Origin: Halomicrobium zhouii
GTDB taxonomy: Archaea > Halobacteriota > Halobacteria > Halobacteriales > Haloarculaceae
NCBI RefSeq assembly: GCF_900114435.1
Contig: NZ_FOZK01000002.1
Coordinates: 806,001 to 870,000 of the forward strand
Direction of reading: 5' to 3'
DNA length: 64,000 nt
A model generated the notes under the pieces. The model was not told where the DNA came from and ran no database searches. It worked only from the letters and a program-made list of their open reading frames with translations. Shown one piece after another: positions 44,980 through 53,304 of this stretch. Each line of letters starts with the position of its first letter. Positions within the stretch are counted from its first letter, which is position 1. Both the position numbers and the translations under genes were made by a program.

Positions 44980-46095
44980 TCAGAAGTACTCGACGAGCCG
45001 CTCGGCGGCCTCGTCCACCGTCGGCGTCACGAGCGCGAAGCGGATCCACTCCCGGCGCGACTCGCCGAAGGCCTCGCCGGGCATCCCGGCGACGCCGGCC
45101 TCGTCGACCAGTTCGAAGACGTTCTCGAAGGTGCCCGGGAACCCCTCGAAGCGGCCCATCACGTAGAACCCGCCTTCGGGGCGGTCGTACTCGGCGCCGA
45201 CCGCGTCGAGGGCCTCACAGAACGTGTCGATTCGACCCTGGAGTCGGTCCCTGTTCTCCGCGTAGTAGTCCGGTCCGGTCGTCTCCAGTGCCCTGTAAAC
45301 GGCGTACTGGGCCGGCCGCGACCCGGTCACGTTGACGATCATGTGACGAGTGCGGGCCCGCTCCAGCAGTTCGCCGGTCGGCCCGTCCGCCGGCGGGAAG
45401 ACGGCGTAGCCCACCCGGAAGCCCGTGATGGCCATCGACTTCGAGAAGGCGTTCGTCGCGACGACGTTGGGCGAGTCGAACTGCAGCGCCGAGGCGAACC
45501 GGCCGGTGTAGTCGAAGTGGTCGTACACCTCGTCGCTGATCAGCAGCGCGTCGTTCTCCTCGGCGATGGCGACGAACTCGGCCATCGCCGCCTCGTCGTA
45601 CACCGCACCGGTGGGGTTGTTGGGCGAGTTGACGACGACGACCGCCGTCTCCTCGCTCGCGGCCTCGCGCACCCGCTCGGGGGTCAGGTGGCCATCGTCG
45701 TCGACCGGGACGAAGCCGACGTCGGCCCCGACGAAGTTCGCCCGCCCAGCGTAGTAGGGGTAGACCGGGTCCGCAAGCAGTATCTCGTCGCCGGAGAAGC
45801 GTTCGAGTCCGCCGACCATCGCGAGGTGGTTCGCCTCGCCAGCGCCGTTGGTGACGACGATGCAGTCGCGGTCGACGCCGCGTCGCTCGGCGATCTCGGT
45901 CCGTAACTCCGGCAGTCCGGCGCTCGCGGTGTACTGGAACTCGTCGGCGCCCAGGTCGGCGTACTCGCGGAGTCCCTCACGTAGCCCCTCCGGCGGGTCC
46001 CAGTCGGGACTCCCCGACACCATGTCGACGACGTCCCGGTCGGCGCGCCGCGCGTACTGGATGACGCGGTAGAACTGCGGCGTCTCGTAGTCCAT
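44980..46095 (-). CDS. class I/II pyridoxal-phosphate aminotransferase
   Basis: The protein has 371 residues from ATG 46095; a further upstream ATG (46173) would add a proline-rich leader. It has the fold-type I signatures GAGEANHLAMVGGL (PLP phosphate), VVVNSPNNPTGAVYDEA, ISDEVYDHFDYTG and NAFSKSMAITGFRVGY with the PLP Lys in SKS. It transfers an amino group between an amino acid and a 2-oxo acid; the substrate is not evident. It lies upstream of nothing obviously in the same pathway. Confidence 0.9.
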   Translation of the reverse strand: MDYETPQFYRVIQYARRADRDVVDMVSGSPDWDPPEGLREGLREYADLGADEFQYTASAGLPELRTEIAERRGVDRDCIVVTNGAGEANHLAMVGGLERFSGDEILLADPVYPYYAGRANFVGADVGFVPVDDDGHLTPERVREAASEETAVVVVNSPNNPTGAVYDEAAMAEFVAIAEENDALLISDEVYDHFDYTGRFASALQFDSPNVVATNAFSKSMAITGFRVGYAVFPPADGPTGELLERARTRHMIVNVTGSRPAQYAVYRALETTGPDYYAENRDRLQGRIDTFCEALDAVGAEYDRPEGGFYVMGRFEGFPGTFENVFELVDEAGVAGMPGEAFGESRREWIRFALVTPTVDEAAERLVEYF

Positions 46096-46185
46096 GTCTC
46101 CCGGGTCGGGACAGTCGGTCTTCGGTGTTGCGGTGGCCCACACGCCTCGGCCATCCGGTGGCCGAACGTACACGTCCGGGCGGGG

Positions 46186-46452
46186 CTAGCGACTGAAGAC
46201 GACGACGTCGTTGTCCTGAATCGCGACCGTGTAGCCGCAGTACTCGAACGCGACGGTGCCGACGCGCTCCTCACGGAAGATCTGGTCGAGTGCGTCGGGG
46301 TCGACAGCGTCGTAGAGGGGCGGGAGGTCGCCCGGATCCGTCTCTTCGGCGTCGGCGACCGCTTCCGCGACCGCCACGCTCGGGAGCACGTCCTGAATCG
46401 ACACGACGGTGGTGATTTCAGCGCGTTCGTCGGGACTCACTTTCGACTCCAT
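46186..46452 (-). CDS. HalOD1 output domain protein
   Basis: The 88-residue protein consists of a HalOD1 domain: VVSIQDVLPSVAVAEAVADA, then DLPPLYDAVDPDALDQIFRE and VAFEYCGYTVAIQDNDVVVF. HalOD1 is a small haloarchaeal signalling output domain, often with receiver domains but also alone as here. The signalling partner is unknown. It is about 90 bases upstream of the aminotransferase in the same orientation. Confidence 0.85.
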   Translation of the reverse strand: MESKVSPDERAEITTVVSIQDVLPSVAVAEAVADAEETDPGDLPPLYDAVDPDALDQIFREERVGTVAFEYCGYTVAIQDNDVVVFSR

Positions 46453-46722
46453 GGTGTCCTCGCGGGAAAAGACCGGATATCGTTCACCTTCGTTTAAACG
46501 GCGACGTCGGCGATATCTAGGGCCGGGTAGAAGTTCACTGAGATGGCGGTACAGCGGCCGAATCGGTCGTTATCAATTCCAAAAACGACTTCCGTGAACG
46601 GTAGTCCGCCGTATCCGGTGGTTCGTCGGCGGTCGGGCTGGGAGTGGCCCCTCGACGGCGGCCGGACCGAAACCGGGCACGGTTGGATCGAACTTTTGGC
46701 GCTGCCAGTCCAGTCTTCGGGC

Positions 46723-46884
46723 ATGAGCGAGTCCGAGGCGACGATCGAGGAGCGCGTGGGTGAGGTGTTGCGGGAGCGCGGGGAGACGGTCGCCGTCGCA
46801 GAATCGTGTACTGGATGCCCGAGAGGATCGCTCCTGGCAGACGTCTTTCATGGGAAACATCTGTCCTTATATCAGCGGGATTGA
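46723..46884 (+). pseudogene. truncated 5' copy of cinA
   Basis: ATG 46723 begins a protein closely matching the N-terminus of CinA at 48007 (MSESEATIEERVGEVLRERG, then ETVAVAESCTG). Similarity ends after about 31 residues at 46815, and the last 22 residues (ending HGKHLSLYQRD) are foreign. The promoter region from 46683 is also shared. The full family needs about 160 residues, so this copy is not functional. The two copies differ at roughly 23 of 133 positions. Confidence 0.75.
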
Positions 46885-47028
46885 GATATCTAAGAGTATC
46901 TCGATGGTCTTGAGCAAAACGTAACCGAGAACGAGCACTTGGAACGCTTGAATCATCCAGTTCACTAGCTTATTGTCGGTTCTATTAGCGCCACTGACAT
47001 CTCCGAATCGGAGGTCATCGTCTGTCAT
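46867..47028 (-). CDS. 53-residue single-span membrane protein of the Mrr cassette
   Basis: ATG 47028 to TAA 46867-46869 encodes 53 residues: an acidic, polar N-terminus (MTDDDLRFGDVSGANRTDNK) and one membrane span at about residues 24-45 (WMIQAFQVLVLGYVLLKTIE). The start overlaps the nuclease stop in an ATGA arrangement, so it is the last gene of the cassette operon. Its role with the nuclease is unknown. Confidence 0.6.
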   Translation of the reverse strand: MTDDDLRFGDVSGANRTDNKLVNWMIQAFQVLVLGYVLLKTIEILLDISIPLI

Positions 47029-47480
47029 TGTTGCTTCGTTTTGGGTTTGCCGTCAGCGTACCATTGCAGGATCTCATGCGCATCGTATTTGTGGACAATA
47101 CGGACAAGATCGTCTCCGTCAATACAGTTCACATCAAGTCGCTCCGCTAGTTCCTCTGCTGATCGAGTAAAGGAGCTCGTGGTAACGATGGTAACGCCGT
47201 TCACATCGCTCCACTGCTGACGGAGGGCGGAATATTGCTGGACATTATCGCTTGAAACCTTGTTTCCCTCTGCGTATCGTTTGCACTGGACAGCTGTCTT
47301 TCCGCCACCAGTAGGAGGCTGTCCAATTACGTCAAGACCTTTGTCAGGGCCGGCGTCCATCACCTCAGTCGTCCACCCTTGACGCTCTTGCCACACATCT
47401 GCGATGAACTGTTCGAAGTGTCTTGGGGGGAGAGCCCGAAGCGTTGCTAGTATCTCAGATGAGGCCAAAGTCACCACCAC
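47025..47480 (-). CDS. Mrr-type restriction endonuclease
   Basis: This 151-residue protein has the core of a Mrr-cat PD-(D/E)XK nuclease: FEQFIADVWQERQGWTTEVM, GPDKGLDVIGQ (catalytic Asp) and KTAVQCKRY (the Gln-x-Lys motif), then VTIVTTSSFTRSAEELAERL. Mrr enzymes cleave foreign, often modified DNA. The short length is typical of the catalytic domain alone. It overlaps the HTH gene upstream by 26 bases and the membrane gene downstream by four. A defence function is inferred. Confidence 0.82.
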   Translation of the reverse strand: MVVTLASSEILATLRALPPRHFEQFIADVWQERQGWTTEVMDAGPDKGLDVIGQPPTGGGKTAVQCKRYAEGNKVSSDNVQQYSALRQQWSDVNGVTIVTTSSFTRSAEELAERLDVNCIDGDDLVRIVHKYDAHEILQWYADGKPKTKQQ

Positions 47481-47643
47481 TCTTGTTCCAATCCGGGCGA
47501 TATTCGTTGAGTGTTTCCTTGACGTAACTCTCCGAACAATCGCAATTGGCCGCGATCTGTTTTGGATTAGTTGTCATTATGTCATACTGCTCAAGGATAC
47601 AATCTTGTAACTTGGTCGTGTCGCCGTCTCTACCGCCTAACAT
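47455..47643 (-). CDS. small HTH protein of the Mrr cassette
   Basis: The 62-residue protein starts at ATG 47643. The segment NPKQIAANCDCSESYVKETL is a helix-turn-helix that could bind DNA. Its 3' end overlaps the start of the nuclease gene by 26 bases, so it is the first gene of a three-gene operon. It may regulate the operon or guide the nuclease; neither can be read from sequence. Confidence 0.65.
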   Translation of the reverse strand: MLGGRDGDTTKLQDCILEQYDIMTTNPKQIAANCDCSESYVKETLNEYRPDWNKSGGDFGLI

Positions 47644-47789
47644 GGAATGGTCCTAGGTACATGCTAACAAAAATGTATTGGGTAGATAAGCAATCGATCC
47701 ACACCGCCCAGTAGAGATATGTGACATTACCCTTTTGAGATGGGGTTCAAAGCGTCACCAATTCGGCCGTCCTTTCCATCTTTCCACAA

Positions 47790-47935
47790 CTACTCATGAT
47801 GGTGGATATCCACCTCAGGAGGTTTGAAGGGATCATCGTTATAGGCTTGAAGGAAATCGGGCTACCAGCACGTTCACCGCCGGCTGTGACATGGTGATCC
47901 GGGTGGTCGTTGGCAGTCGGGTAGAGAGCGATCGG
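47790..47935 (-). pseudogene. degraded C-terminal gene fragment
   Basis: Two minus-strand frames together give a protein-like end: NDHPDHHVTAGGERAGSPIS, then after a one-base shift AYNDDPFKPPEVDIHHHE and a TAG stop at 47790-47792. The split needs one missing base. It is probably the remains of a gene at the cassette edge; the family is not recognised. Confidence 0.35.
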
Positions 47936-48006
47936 CCTTCCGACGGAGCTCCTGATCCGGACAACATTGGATCGAACTTTTGGCGCTGCCAGTCTACCGT
48001 CCGGAC

Positions 48007-48516
48007 ATGAGCGAGTCAGAAGCGCCGGCCGAGGAACGAGTGGGCGAGGCGCTCCGCGAGCGCGGCGAGACGGTCGCCGTGGCCGAGTCGTGTACGGGGG
48101 GGCTCATCGGGTCGCTCTTGACCGACGTCCCGGGGTCGAGCGACTACTTCGACCGGTCGGTGGCGACCTACTCCTACGACGCCAAACGGGACGTGCTCGC
48201 GGTTTCCCGGGAGGCTCTCGACGGCCACGGCGCGGTGAGCGAACCAGTGGCCAGGGAGATGGCGCGGGCGGTTCGGGACACTGCGGATACGACGTGGGGC
48301 GTGGCGACGACGGGTGTCGCCGGGCCCACCGGCGGCAGCGAGGAGACGCCGGTCGGGACGGCCTACATCGGCGTGGCGTACGCGGCGCCGTGGGGGACGG
48401 GCGACTCCGAAACGACCGTCGAGCGCTACGAGTTCGACGGCGACAGGCAGACGGTCAAGCAACGGGTCGCCGAGCAGGCGCTGTCGGACCTGCTCGACGC
48501 CGTCGAAGCCCGGTGA
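48007..48516 (+). CDS. cinA: CinA C-terminal domain protein (NMN deamidase family)
   Basis: A 169-residue protein from ATG 48007 with the CinA/PncC fold: VAVAESCTGGLIGSLLTDVP, then SYDAKRDVLAVSREALDGHG, VSEPVAREMARAVRDTADTT and TGVAGPTGGSEETPVGTAYI. Family members deamidate nicotinamide mononucleotide in pyridine-nucleotide recycling. This copy is complete, in contrast to the truncated copy at 46723. Confidence 0.88.
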   Translation: MSESEAPAEERVGEALRERGETVAVAESCTGGLIGSLLTDVPGSSDYFDRSVATYSYDAKRDVLAVSREALDGHGAVSEPVAREMARAVRDTADTTWGVATTGVAGPTGGSEETPVGTAYIGVAYAAPWGTGDSETTVERYEFDGDRQTVKQRVAEQALSDLLDAVEAR

Positions 48517-48546
48517 CGCCGTCGTTCGACCGCAAACCAGTGGCGC

Positions 48547-49308
48547 TCAGTACACCTTCACGTCGTCGAACCGGCCGCCGTAGGCGACGTGGTCCGGGTG
48601 GGTGGCCGCAGTGCCCTGGAGCATGACGCGGTCGAACTTCGACCACGTGTTCTCGTAGCCGAGGTGGCAAAACTCCAGCCCGCAGCGGAGCGCGTGGAGC
48701 GGGCCGTTCCGGTGGAAGAGACGCCGTGGTTCGCCGTCGCGCAGGGCGCCGACGAACGCCGTCTCGTCGGTCAGCGGTCGGTCGAAACTGACCCACGCCT
48801 CGCCGACGGTCCCCCGGAGGTGGGCGTACGACGACGTGAACGTCGGGAGGCCGATCGACCGCGCCAGCTCTCGTGCGCGTTCGTTGTGGTGGGGCAGGTG
48901 CTTGGGGTTGTACACCTCGAGGCCGTGGATGCGGTCCTCGTACCGGCGGATCTGGTCCTCGGTGAGGCTCACCGTGAGAAACTCCGGGTGGGGGACCAGC
49001 ACCGCGGCGTCCTGCCGGTCGAGTTCCGCCATCGTCCCCTCGAGCGTGAGAAAGTCCGGAACGGGGTCGTCGAGGCCGAGCGCGAGGACGTGCCGGCGCT
49101 GTTGCCAGCTACCGGTGAACAGCTCCCGGGCCGGGACCACCGTCAACTCGTCGTCGGAGAAGCGCTCGGCGCGCTCCCGGACGTCGGGTAGCCGCGTGAA
49201 GTGCGGCGCGTAGACGAGCGCGTCCAGGCCACGCGCCTTGGCGCGCCGGACGACGGCCTCGTCCAGGACCTTCACGTGCATGTCGACCGCGAACCCCTCG
49301 TCAGTCAC
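48547..49308 (-). CDS. PHP domain phosphoesterase-like protein
   Basis: The protein has about 253 residues from GTG 49308 (VTDEGFAVDMHVKVLDEAVV). It resembles the PHP fold: DMHVKVLDEAVVRRAKARGL, LDALVYAPHFTRLPDVRE, ELFTGSWQQRRHVLALGLDD and the later AAVLVPHPEFLTVSLTEDQI and GLPTFTSSYAHLRGTVGEAW. The first His pair is reduced to DMHVK. PHP proteins hydrolyse phosphates using metals; the substrate is unknown. An upstream start at 49368 is possible but weaker. Confidence 0.75.
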   Translation of the reverse strand: MTDEGFAVDMHVKVLDEAVVRRAKARGLDALVYAPHFTRLPDVRERAERFSDDELTVVPARELFTGSWQQRRHVLALGLDDPVPDFLTLEGTMAELDRQDAAVLVPHPEFLTVSLTEDQIRRYEDRIHGLEVYNPKHLPHHNERARELARSIGLPTFTSSYAHLRGTVGEAWVSFDRPLTDETAFVGALRDGEPRRLFHRNGPLHALRCGLEFCHLGYENTWSKFDRVMLQGTAATHPDHVAYGGRFDDVKVY

Positions 49309-49595
49309 GCCCACACGTACTGCCAGCCCGGTGTTATGGATTTCTATGCGCCGTCGGCCCGCTACCACAGACTGTTGTCAGTCGAGAGGACTATAATGGT
49401 AACAATTCTGTCTCTATCGGAGAATCGAGAGGGGCGGTCACGTCACGGGGTTTGGGCCGGGAAGATATTAAATAATTGGAGCGTTTGTAGGATTTTTATC
49501 GCTATCAGTGCTACATCTGGTAGCGTTCGGCCCGGACGACGCGCCTCCGTGCGCGGATGACATCCCGGCCCGAATAGCTGCGGTTGTCTCAGCCC

Positions 49596-50162
49596 ATGAT
49601 TGGATACTACGCATTCTGCCACAGGAGTGGCGCACCGCTCTCCGAGCCAACTCACTACGACGAGGACGGACGTGCCTGGCGGTCGGTGCTCTCCGGCGAC
49701 GGCGACGACGACGATAGACGGGTCGGTGAGCTAACCAACGGGGCGGTCCGTTCCACGCGGCAGGCGCTCGTCACGTACTTTCGCAGGACGCACCGCCGTC
49801 ACTGCGAGTTCGACGCGGAACTGTACAGGCGGGCGGCGCTCGCCATCTCGCGGCTCAAACGCGCTGCAACTGGCGAGCAGGCGGCCGACCGGTACGTCTG
49901 GTACGCCCTCCAGCACCGGTTCGACGAACTCGGCTACGACGTCCAGTGGATGCACGCCCACGCGGGACTCCGCTGTCCAGGCTGTCACGGTCGGCTGAAG
50001 TTCGACGACGACCACGACGGCGTCGTCCACGCCGAGTGCGGCACGAACTGTGACGGCACGACCGACGACCAGATGGCGCGGATCCGTGAGACCGTCGCGT
50101 CGCTGTACACGGCGGCCTTCGACGGATCCGCCGCCCACCCCGAGGAGGTACTCCAGTTCTGA
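49596..50162 (+). CDS. zinc-ribbon-containing hypothetical protein
   Basis: The 188-residue protein starts at ATG 49596 (MIGYYAFCHRSGAPLSEPTH) or four codons upstream. A helical middle region is followed by a zinc ribbon around residues 120-150 (CPGCHGRLKFDDDHDG, then HAECGTNCDG). An AT-rich promoter area with GATATTAAATAATT lies at about 49465-49480. It is acidic and soluble. Function is unknown. Confidence 0.65.
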   Translation: MIGYYAFCHRSGAPLSEPTHYDEDGRAWRSVLSGDGDDDDRRVGELTNGAVRSTRQALVTYFRRTHRRHCEFDAELYRRAALAISRLKRAATGEQAADRYVWYALQHRFDELGYDVQWMHAHAGLRCPGCHGRLKFDDDHDGVVHAECGTNCDGTTDDQMARIRETVASLYTAAFDGSAAHPEEVLQF

Positions 50163-50233
50163 TGGATAGGAGTCGCCTGGTTCGTCCGGCCGACGTCCAG
50201 CAACTGCCCCGTTACGGGAGTGAGTAACGAGGG

Positions 50234-51301
50234 ATGGCACGACAGGACTTGCGCGTCGTCGAGGTCCTCACGCTCACCCGGACCGCCCGGGAGGAGGTCG
50301 TGGGGGTCCTCGAAGCCAACGAACTGGAGTACGTCCTCACCGACGAGAGCGGCGGGGACTCCGAGATGGCGACCATCTCGTTTCCCCTCCCGACACAGAC
50401 CGTCGAACACATCCAGACGAGACTGGAGGAACTCGACATCGACGACGAGCTGTACACCATCGTCATCGACCCCGAAGCGGTCGTCTCCGACCGCTTCGGC
50501 GAGTCCGACGACCCCTACGACGAGGTCCGGGGACTCGGCTACCAGGGTATCTCCCGGAGTGAACTGATATCGACGGCGACGGACATGGTCCCCGACCGGA
50601 CGATCTACCTGCTGATGACCGCCATCAGCGCCGTCGTCGCGACGGCGGGCGTCCTGCTGAACTCCCTGTCGGTGCTCGTCGGATCGATGGTCATCGCTCC
50701 GCTGATCGGGCCGCTGATGGCGACGAGCGTCTCGACGGTGCTCGACGAGCCGAATCTGTACCGACGCAGTGTTCGATATCAGATCCAGGGCGGTGCGGTG
50801 GCGCTGGCGAGCGCCATCGGCTTCGCCACCATCGTGAAGTTCACCGACCTGGTCGATGCGGGGTTCAACGTCAGTCACCTGCTCCAGGTGAGCAGCCACA
50901 CCGCCCCGAACTTCCTGCTCGTCGTCGTGGCACTGGGCGCGGGCTTCGCCGGTGCGCTGAGCCTCTCGACGAGCGGGACCATCGACCTCGTCGGCGTGAT
51001 GATCGCCGCCGCCGTGATGCCGCCCATCGGCGTCGTCGGCGTCGGCGTCGCGTGGGTGAGTCCCTCCGCGGTCGTCGGCGGCGTCGCCGTCGTCCTCATG
51101 AACGTGTTCTCGATGACGCTGGCGGCGATTATCAGCCTCTGGTACCTCGGCTATCACCCCGAGAGTATGGCCGACGTCCGGCGGGCCCGCGGGACGATGC
51201 TCGTCCGGATCTCGACGCTGGGCTGTGCCATCGTCGCGCTCGTCATCCTGCTCGCGCGGGTGACCAACAGCGGTCTGACCGAGGCGATTCCGCTGCTATG
51301 A
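50234..51301 (+). CDS. DUF389 (TIGR00341) membrane protein
   Basis: This 355-residue protein has a soluble ferredoxin-like N-terminus of about 110 residues and then about six membrane spans. The motif LLNSLSVLVGSMVIAPLIGP with later ALSLSTSGTIDLVGVMIAAA is characteristic of DUF389/TIGR00341. Family function is unknown; transport is often suggested. Its stop codon overlaps the start of the next membrane protein gene in ATGA, so the two are translationally coupled. Confidence 0.88.
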   Translation: MARQDLRVVEVLTLTRTAREEVVGVLEANELEYVLTDESGGDSEMATISFPLPTQTVEHIQTRLEELDIDDELYTIVIDPEAVVSDRFGESDDPYDEVRGLGYQGISRSELISTATDMVPDRTIYLLMTAISAVVATAGVLLNSLSVLVGSMVIAPLIGPLMATSVSTVLDEPNLYRRSVRYQIQGGAVALASAIGFATIVKFTDLVDAGFNVSHLLQVSSHTAPNFLLVVVALGAGFAGALSLSTSGTIDLVGVMIAAAVMPPIGVVGVGVAWVSPSAVVGGVAVVLMNVFSMTLAAIISLWYLGYHPESMADVRRARGTMLVRISTLGCAIVALVILLARVTNSGLTEAIPLL

Positions 51302-52461
51302 CCCGCGATACACGCCCCGACGAGGGCACGGACGAGACGTCGGCGGCCGGCTTCCAGCGGGTTCTCGTCGACGCGATGGCCTCGACCGGTACGGTGCTGT
51401 TCCTCGTGGCTCGCCTCCTGTTCGTCACCGGCCGGTTCGTCGCCGTCGGCGTCGCCATCGCCGGCGCGACGGTCGCGGACGACGGCGTCCAGGCGTCGAT
51501 TCGCCGCTGGTTCCTGCTCGACGGCAATCGCTGGGTCATCGCCGGCGGGATTACCGCGTTCGCCTTCGTCGGCACGTTCCTGCTGTCGGCGACTGGTTTC
51601 GTCGGCGTCGAAGAAGGCGGCTTCGTGACCACCATGTTCAGCGCGTTCATCTCCGGGCTGTTCTCGTTAGTCCCCATCGTCGTGTCCGTCAACCAGCTGA
51701 CTGTCTCGCGGGTCGTCGGATCGATCTCGGAGATACAGGAGCAGATGGAGAGCGCGCGCGGGTTCCAGCGACAGGTCGCGTCGATGAGCGTCGAGACCGA
51801 CGTCGTCTCGACCAAGCCGGCCCCGTTCCTGGGGGCGGTGATCTCCCTGCTACGAAACCGCGCCGAGGGGCTCCAGCAGGCCGTCGACGACGGGTCGGCG
51901 GCCATGCAGACGGCCGTCGACGAGTACGTCGCGGTCCTCCAGACCCAGGCCGGCCACGTCGAAGAGCGGTTCGACGGTGACCGGCAGCGGCTCGGCGACC
52001 TGCTGGTGCCCATGATGGGCGACAACTACCCGCAGAACGTCCAGGACGCGCGCCGCATCGAATCCTCCTACGCGGACGAACTGTCAGACCACGCCTGCGA
52101 ACTGCTGCAGGACCTGCAGGACCTCTCGACGACGCTGGACCTGCTCCGGCAGTACTACAAGGCGATGTACATCCAGCAGGAGCTCTCCCGGCTCTCCCGG
52201 TGGATCGGCTACACCGGCATCGGCGCGTTCTTCGTGTCCATCGTGGTCGTGATGGGCTTCGCCCAGGGACAACCCTTCGCCGGCTGGCCGCTCCTGCTTG
52301 ACCTCTCCGTCAGCTTCGCTCTGGCCTCTGTCGTCCTCCCCTTCGCCGTGTTGCTCTCCTTCGTCGTGAAGATCGCGACGATCACCGCGCGGACGGCCGC
52401 GCCCGGTCCGTTCACGCCGCTGCGGGAGACGCCCGCCTACGCCAGGCACCGGAACGACTGA
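51298..52461 (+). CDS. integral membrane protein with cytosolic coiled-coil middle
   Basis: The 387-residue protein from ATG 51298 (overlapping the DUF389 gene) has about three N-terminal membrane spans (residues about 30-140), a soluble middle of about 150 residues rich in Glu/Arg and partly coiled-coil (EIQEQMESARGFQRQVASMS), and two or more C-terminal spans. It resembles a family of haloarchaeal membrane proteins of unknown function. Tight coupling to DUF389 suggests they work together. Confidence 0.75.
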   Translation: MTRDTRPDEGTDETSAAGFQRVLVDAMASTGTVLFLVARLLFVTGRFVAVGVAIAGATVADDGVQASIRRWFLLDGNRWVIAGGITAFAFVGTFLLSATGFVGVEEGGFVTTMFSAFISGLFSLVPIVVSVNQLTVSRVVGSISEIQEQMESARGFQRQVASMSVETDVVSTKPAPFLGAVISLLRNRAEGLQQAVDDGSAAMQTAVDEYVAVLQTQAGHVEERFDGDRQRLGDLLVPMMGDNYPQNVQDARRIESSYADELSDHACELLQDLQDLSTTLDLLRQYYKAMYIQQELSRLSRWIGYTGIGAFFVSIVVVMGFAQGQPFAGWPLLLDLSVSFALASVVLPFAVLLSFVVKIATITARTAAPGPFTPLRETPAYARHRND

Positions 52462-52512
52462 CCGTTCGCCGACCGACGACCGACCGCTCGCTTTCCCCGG
52501 CGTTTCGAATCC

Positions 52513-53304
52513 ATGCAACTCGACCACTCGCAGTCCCTCGACCGACTGGAACGACGACTGGACAGTGTACAGATCCCCCCGGTCACGCTCGGGGTGCTCG
52601 CCGTCACGCTCTCGCTGTGGGTCGCCCTGCTCGCCGGCTGGGTACCCATGCCCACGCCCGCGGACCTCCCCATGTCCGCGCCGGGCGCGATGGAGCGAGC
52701 CGCCCTCCACGGCGGTGCCATCGGCGCCTATATCGTGATGTGGGCCGTGATGATGGCGGCGATGATGTTCCCGGCGATGCTCCCGTTCGCCCGCCGGTAC
52801 GACAGCGCGATGGGGGGCGACTGGCCGGCGCGTGCGGCGGCGCTGGCGACCTTTTTCACGACCTACGGGCTGGTGTGGGCGGCCACCGGGGTCGTCCCGC
52901 TCGCAGTGGACGCTGTCGTGGACGTCCACGCGCTGGTCCAGCGCGCACCAGACGTCACCTACGGCGGGACGCTCCTGTTCGCCGGCTGGTACCAGCTCTC
53001 CGGGTTCAAGGGCGCGGCCCTGGACGACTGCTGTGACCGCGTCACCGTCGACAGCCCGGGTCTCCGGAAAGCGGTGCGCCTGGGCCTGCGCCACGGCCGG
53101 AACTGCGTCCTGGCCACCTGGCACCTGTTCGCGCTCGTGGTGCTGGTCGGGTCGATGAACGTCGTCTGGATGCTGGGACTGACCGGCGTCCTCGTCACCG
53201 AACGGTTCCCGGTCTGCGGCCGAGAGATATCCCGGTCCGTCGGCGTCCTCGCCGCGGTCGCCGGCGTCCTCGTCCTCCTGCCGGTCCCCGTCCCGTTCCT
53301 ATGA
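52513..53304 (+). CDS. DUF2182 membrane protein
   Basis: The 263-residue protein has about seven membrane spans. The motif MWAVMMAAMMFPAMLPFARR is diagnostic of DUF2182, predicted to be a metal-binding integral membrane family; it continues LLFAGWYQLSGFKGAALDDC and ends with RHGRNCVLATWHLFALVVLV. The Met-rich helix suggests copper handling. It is coupled to the propeller lipoprotein gene by an ATGA overlap, so the two likely act together at the membrane. Confidence 0.85.
   Translation: MQLDHSQSLDRLERRLDSVQIPPVTLGVLAVTLSLWVALLAGWVPMPTPADLPMSAPGAMERAALHGGAIGAYIVMWAVMMAAMMFPAMLPFARRYDSAMGGDWPARAAALATFFTTYGLVWAATGVVPLAVDAVVDVHALVQRAPDVTYGGTLLFAGWYQLSGFKGAALDDCCDRVTVDSPGLRKAVRLGLRHGRNCVLATWHLFALVVLVGSMNVVWMLGLTGVLVTERFPVCGREISRSVGVLAAVAGVLVLLPVPVPFL

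Larger units (their letters stand above)
46816..47966. mobile_element. AT-rich inserted cassette carrying a Mrr-type gene set
   Basis: This roughly 1.15-kb segment lies between two imperfect direct copies of the cinA promoter and start (46683-46815 and 47967-48099). It is AT-richer than its surroundings and encodes three overlapping minus-strand genes (HTH, Mrr-type nuclease, membrane protein) plus a degraded gene fragment. No transposase or integrase is present. It most likely arrived with the second cinA copy by recombination or integration at the cinA start. Confidence 0.6.

Noticed and set aside
46723-46884. Functional short CinA
   Set aside because: Only the first 31 residues match CinA and the rest is foreign sequence; the intact copy is at 48007.
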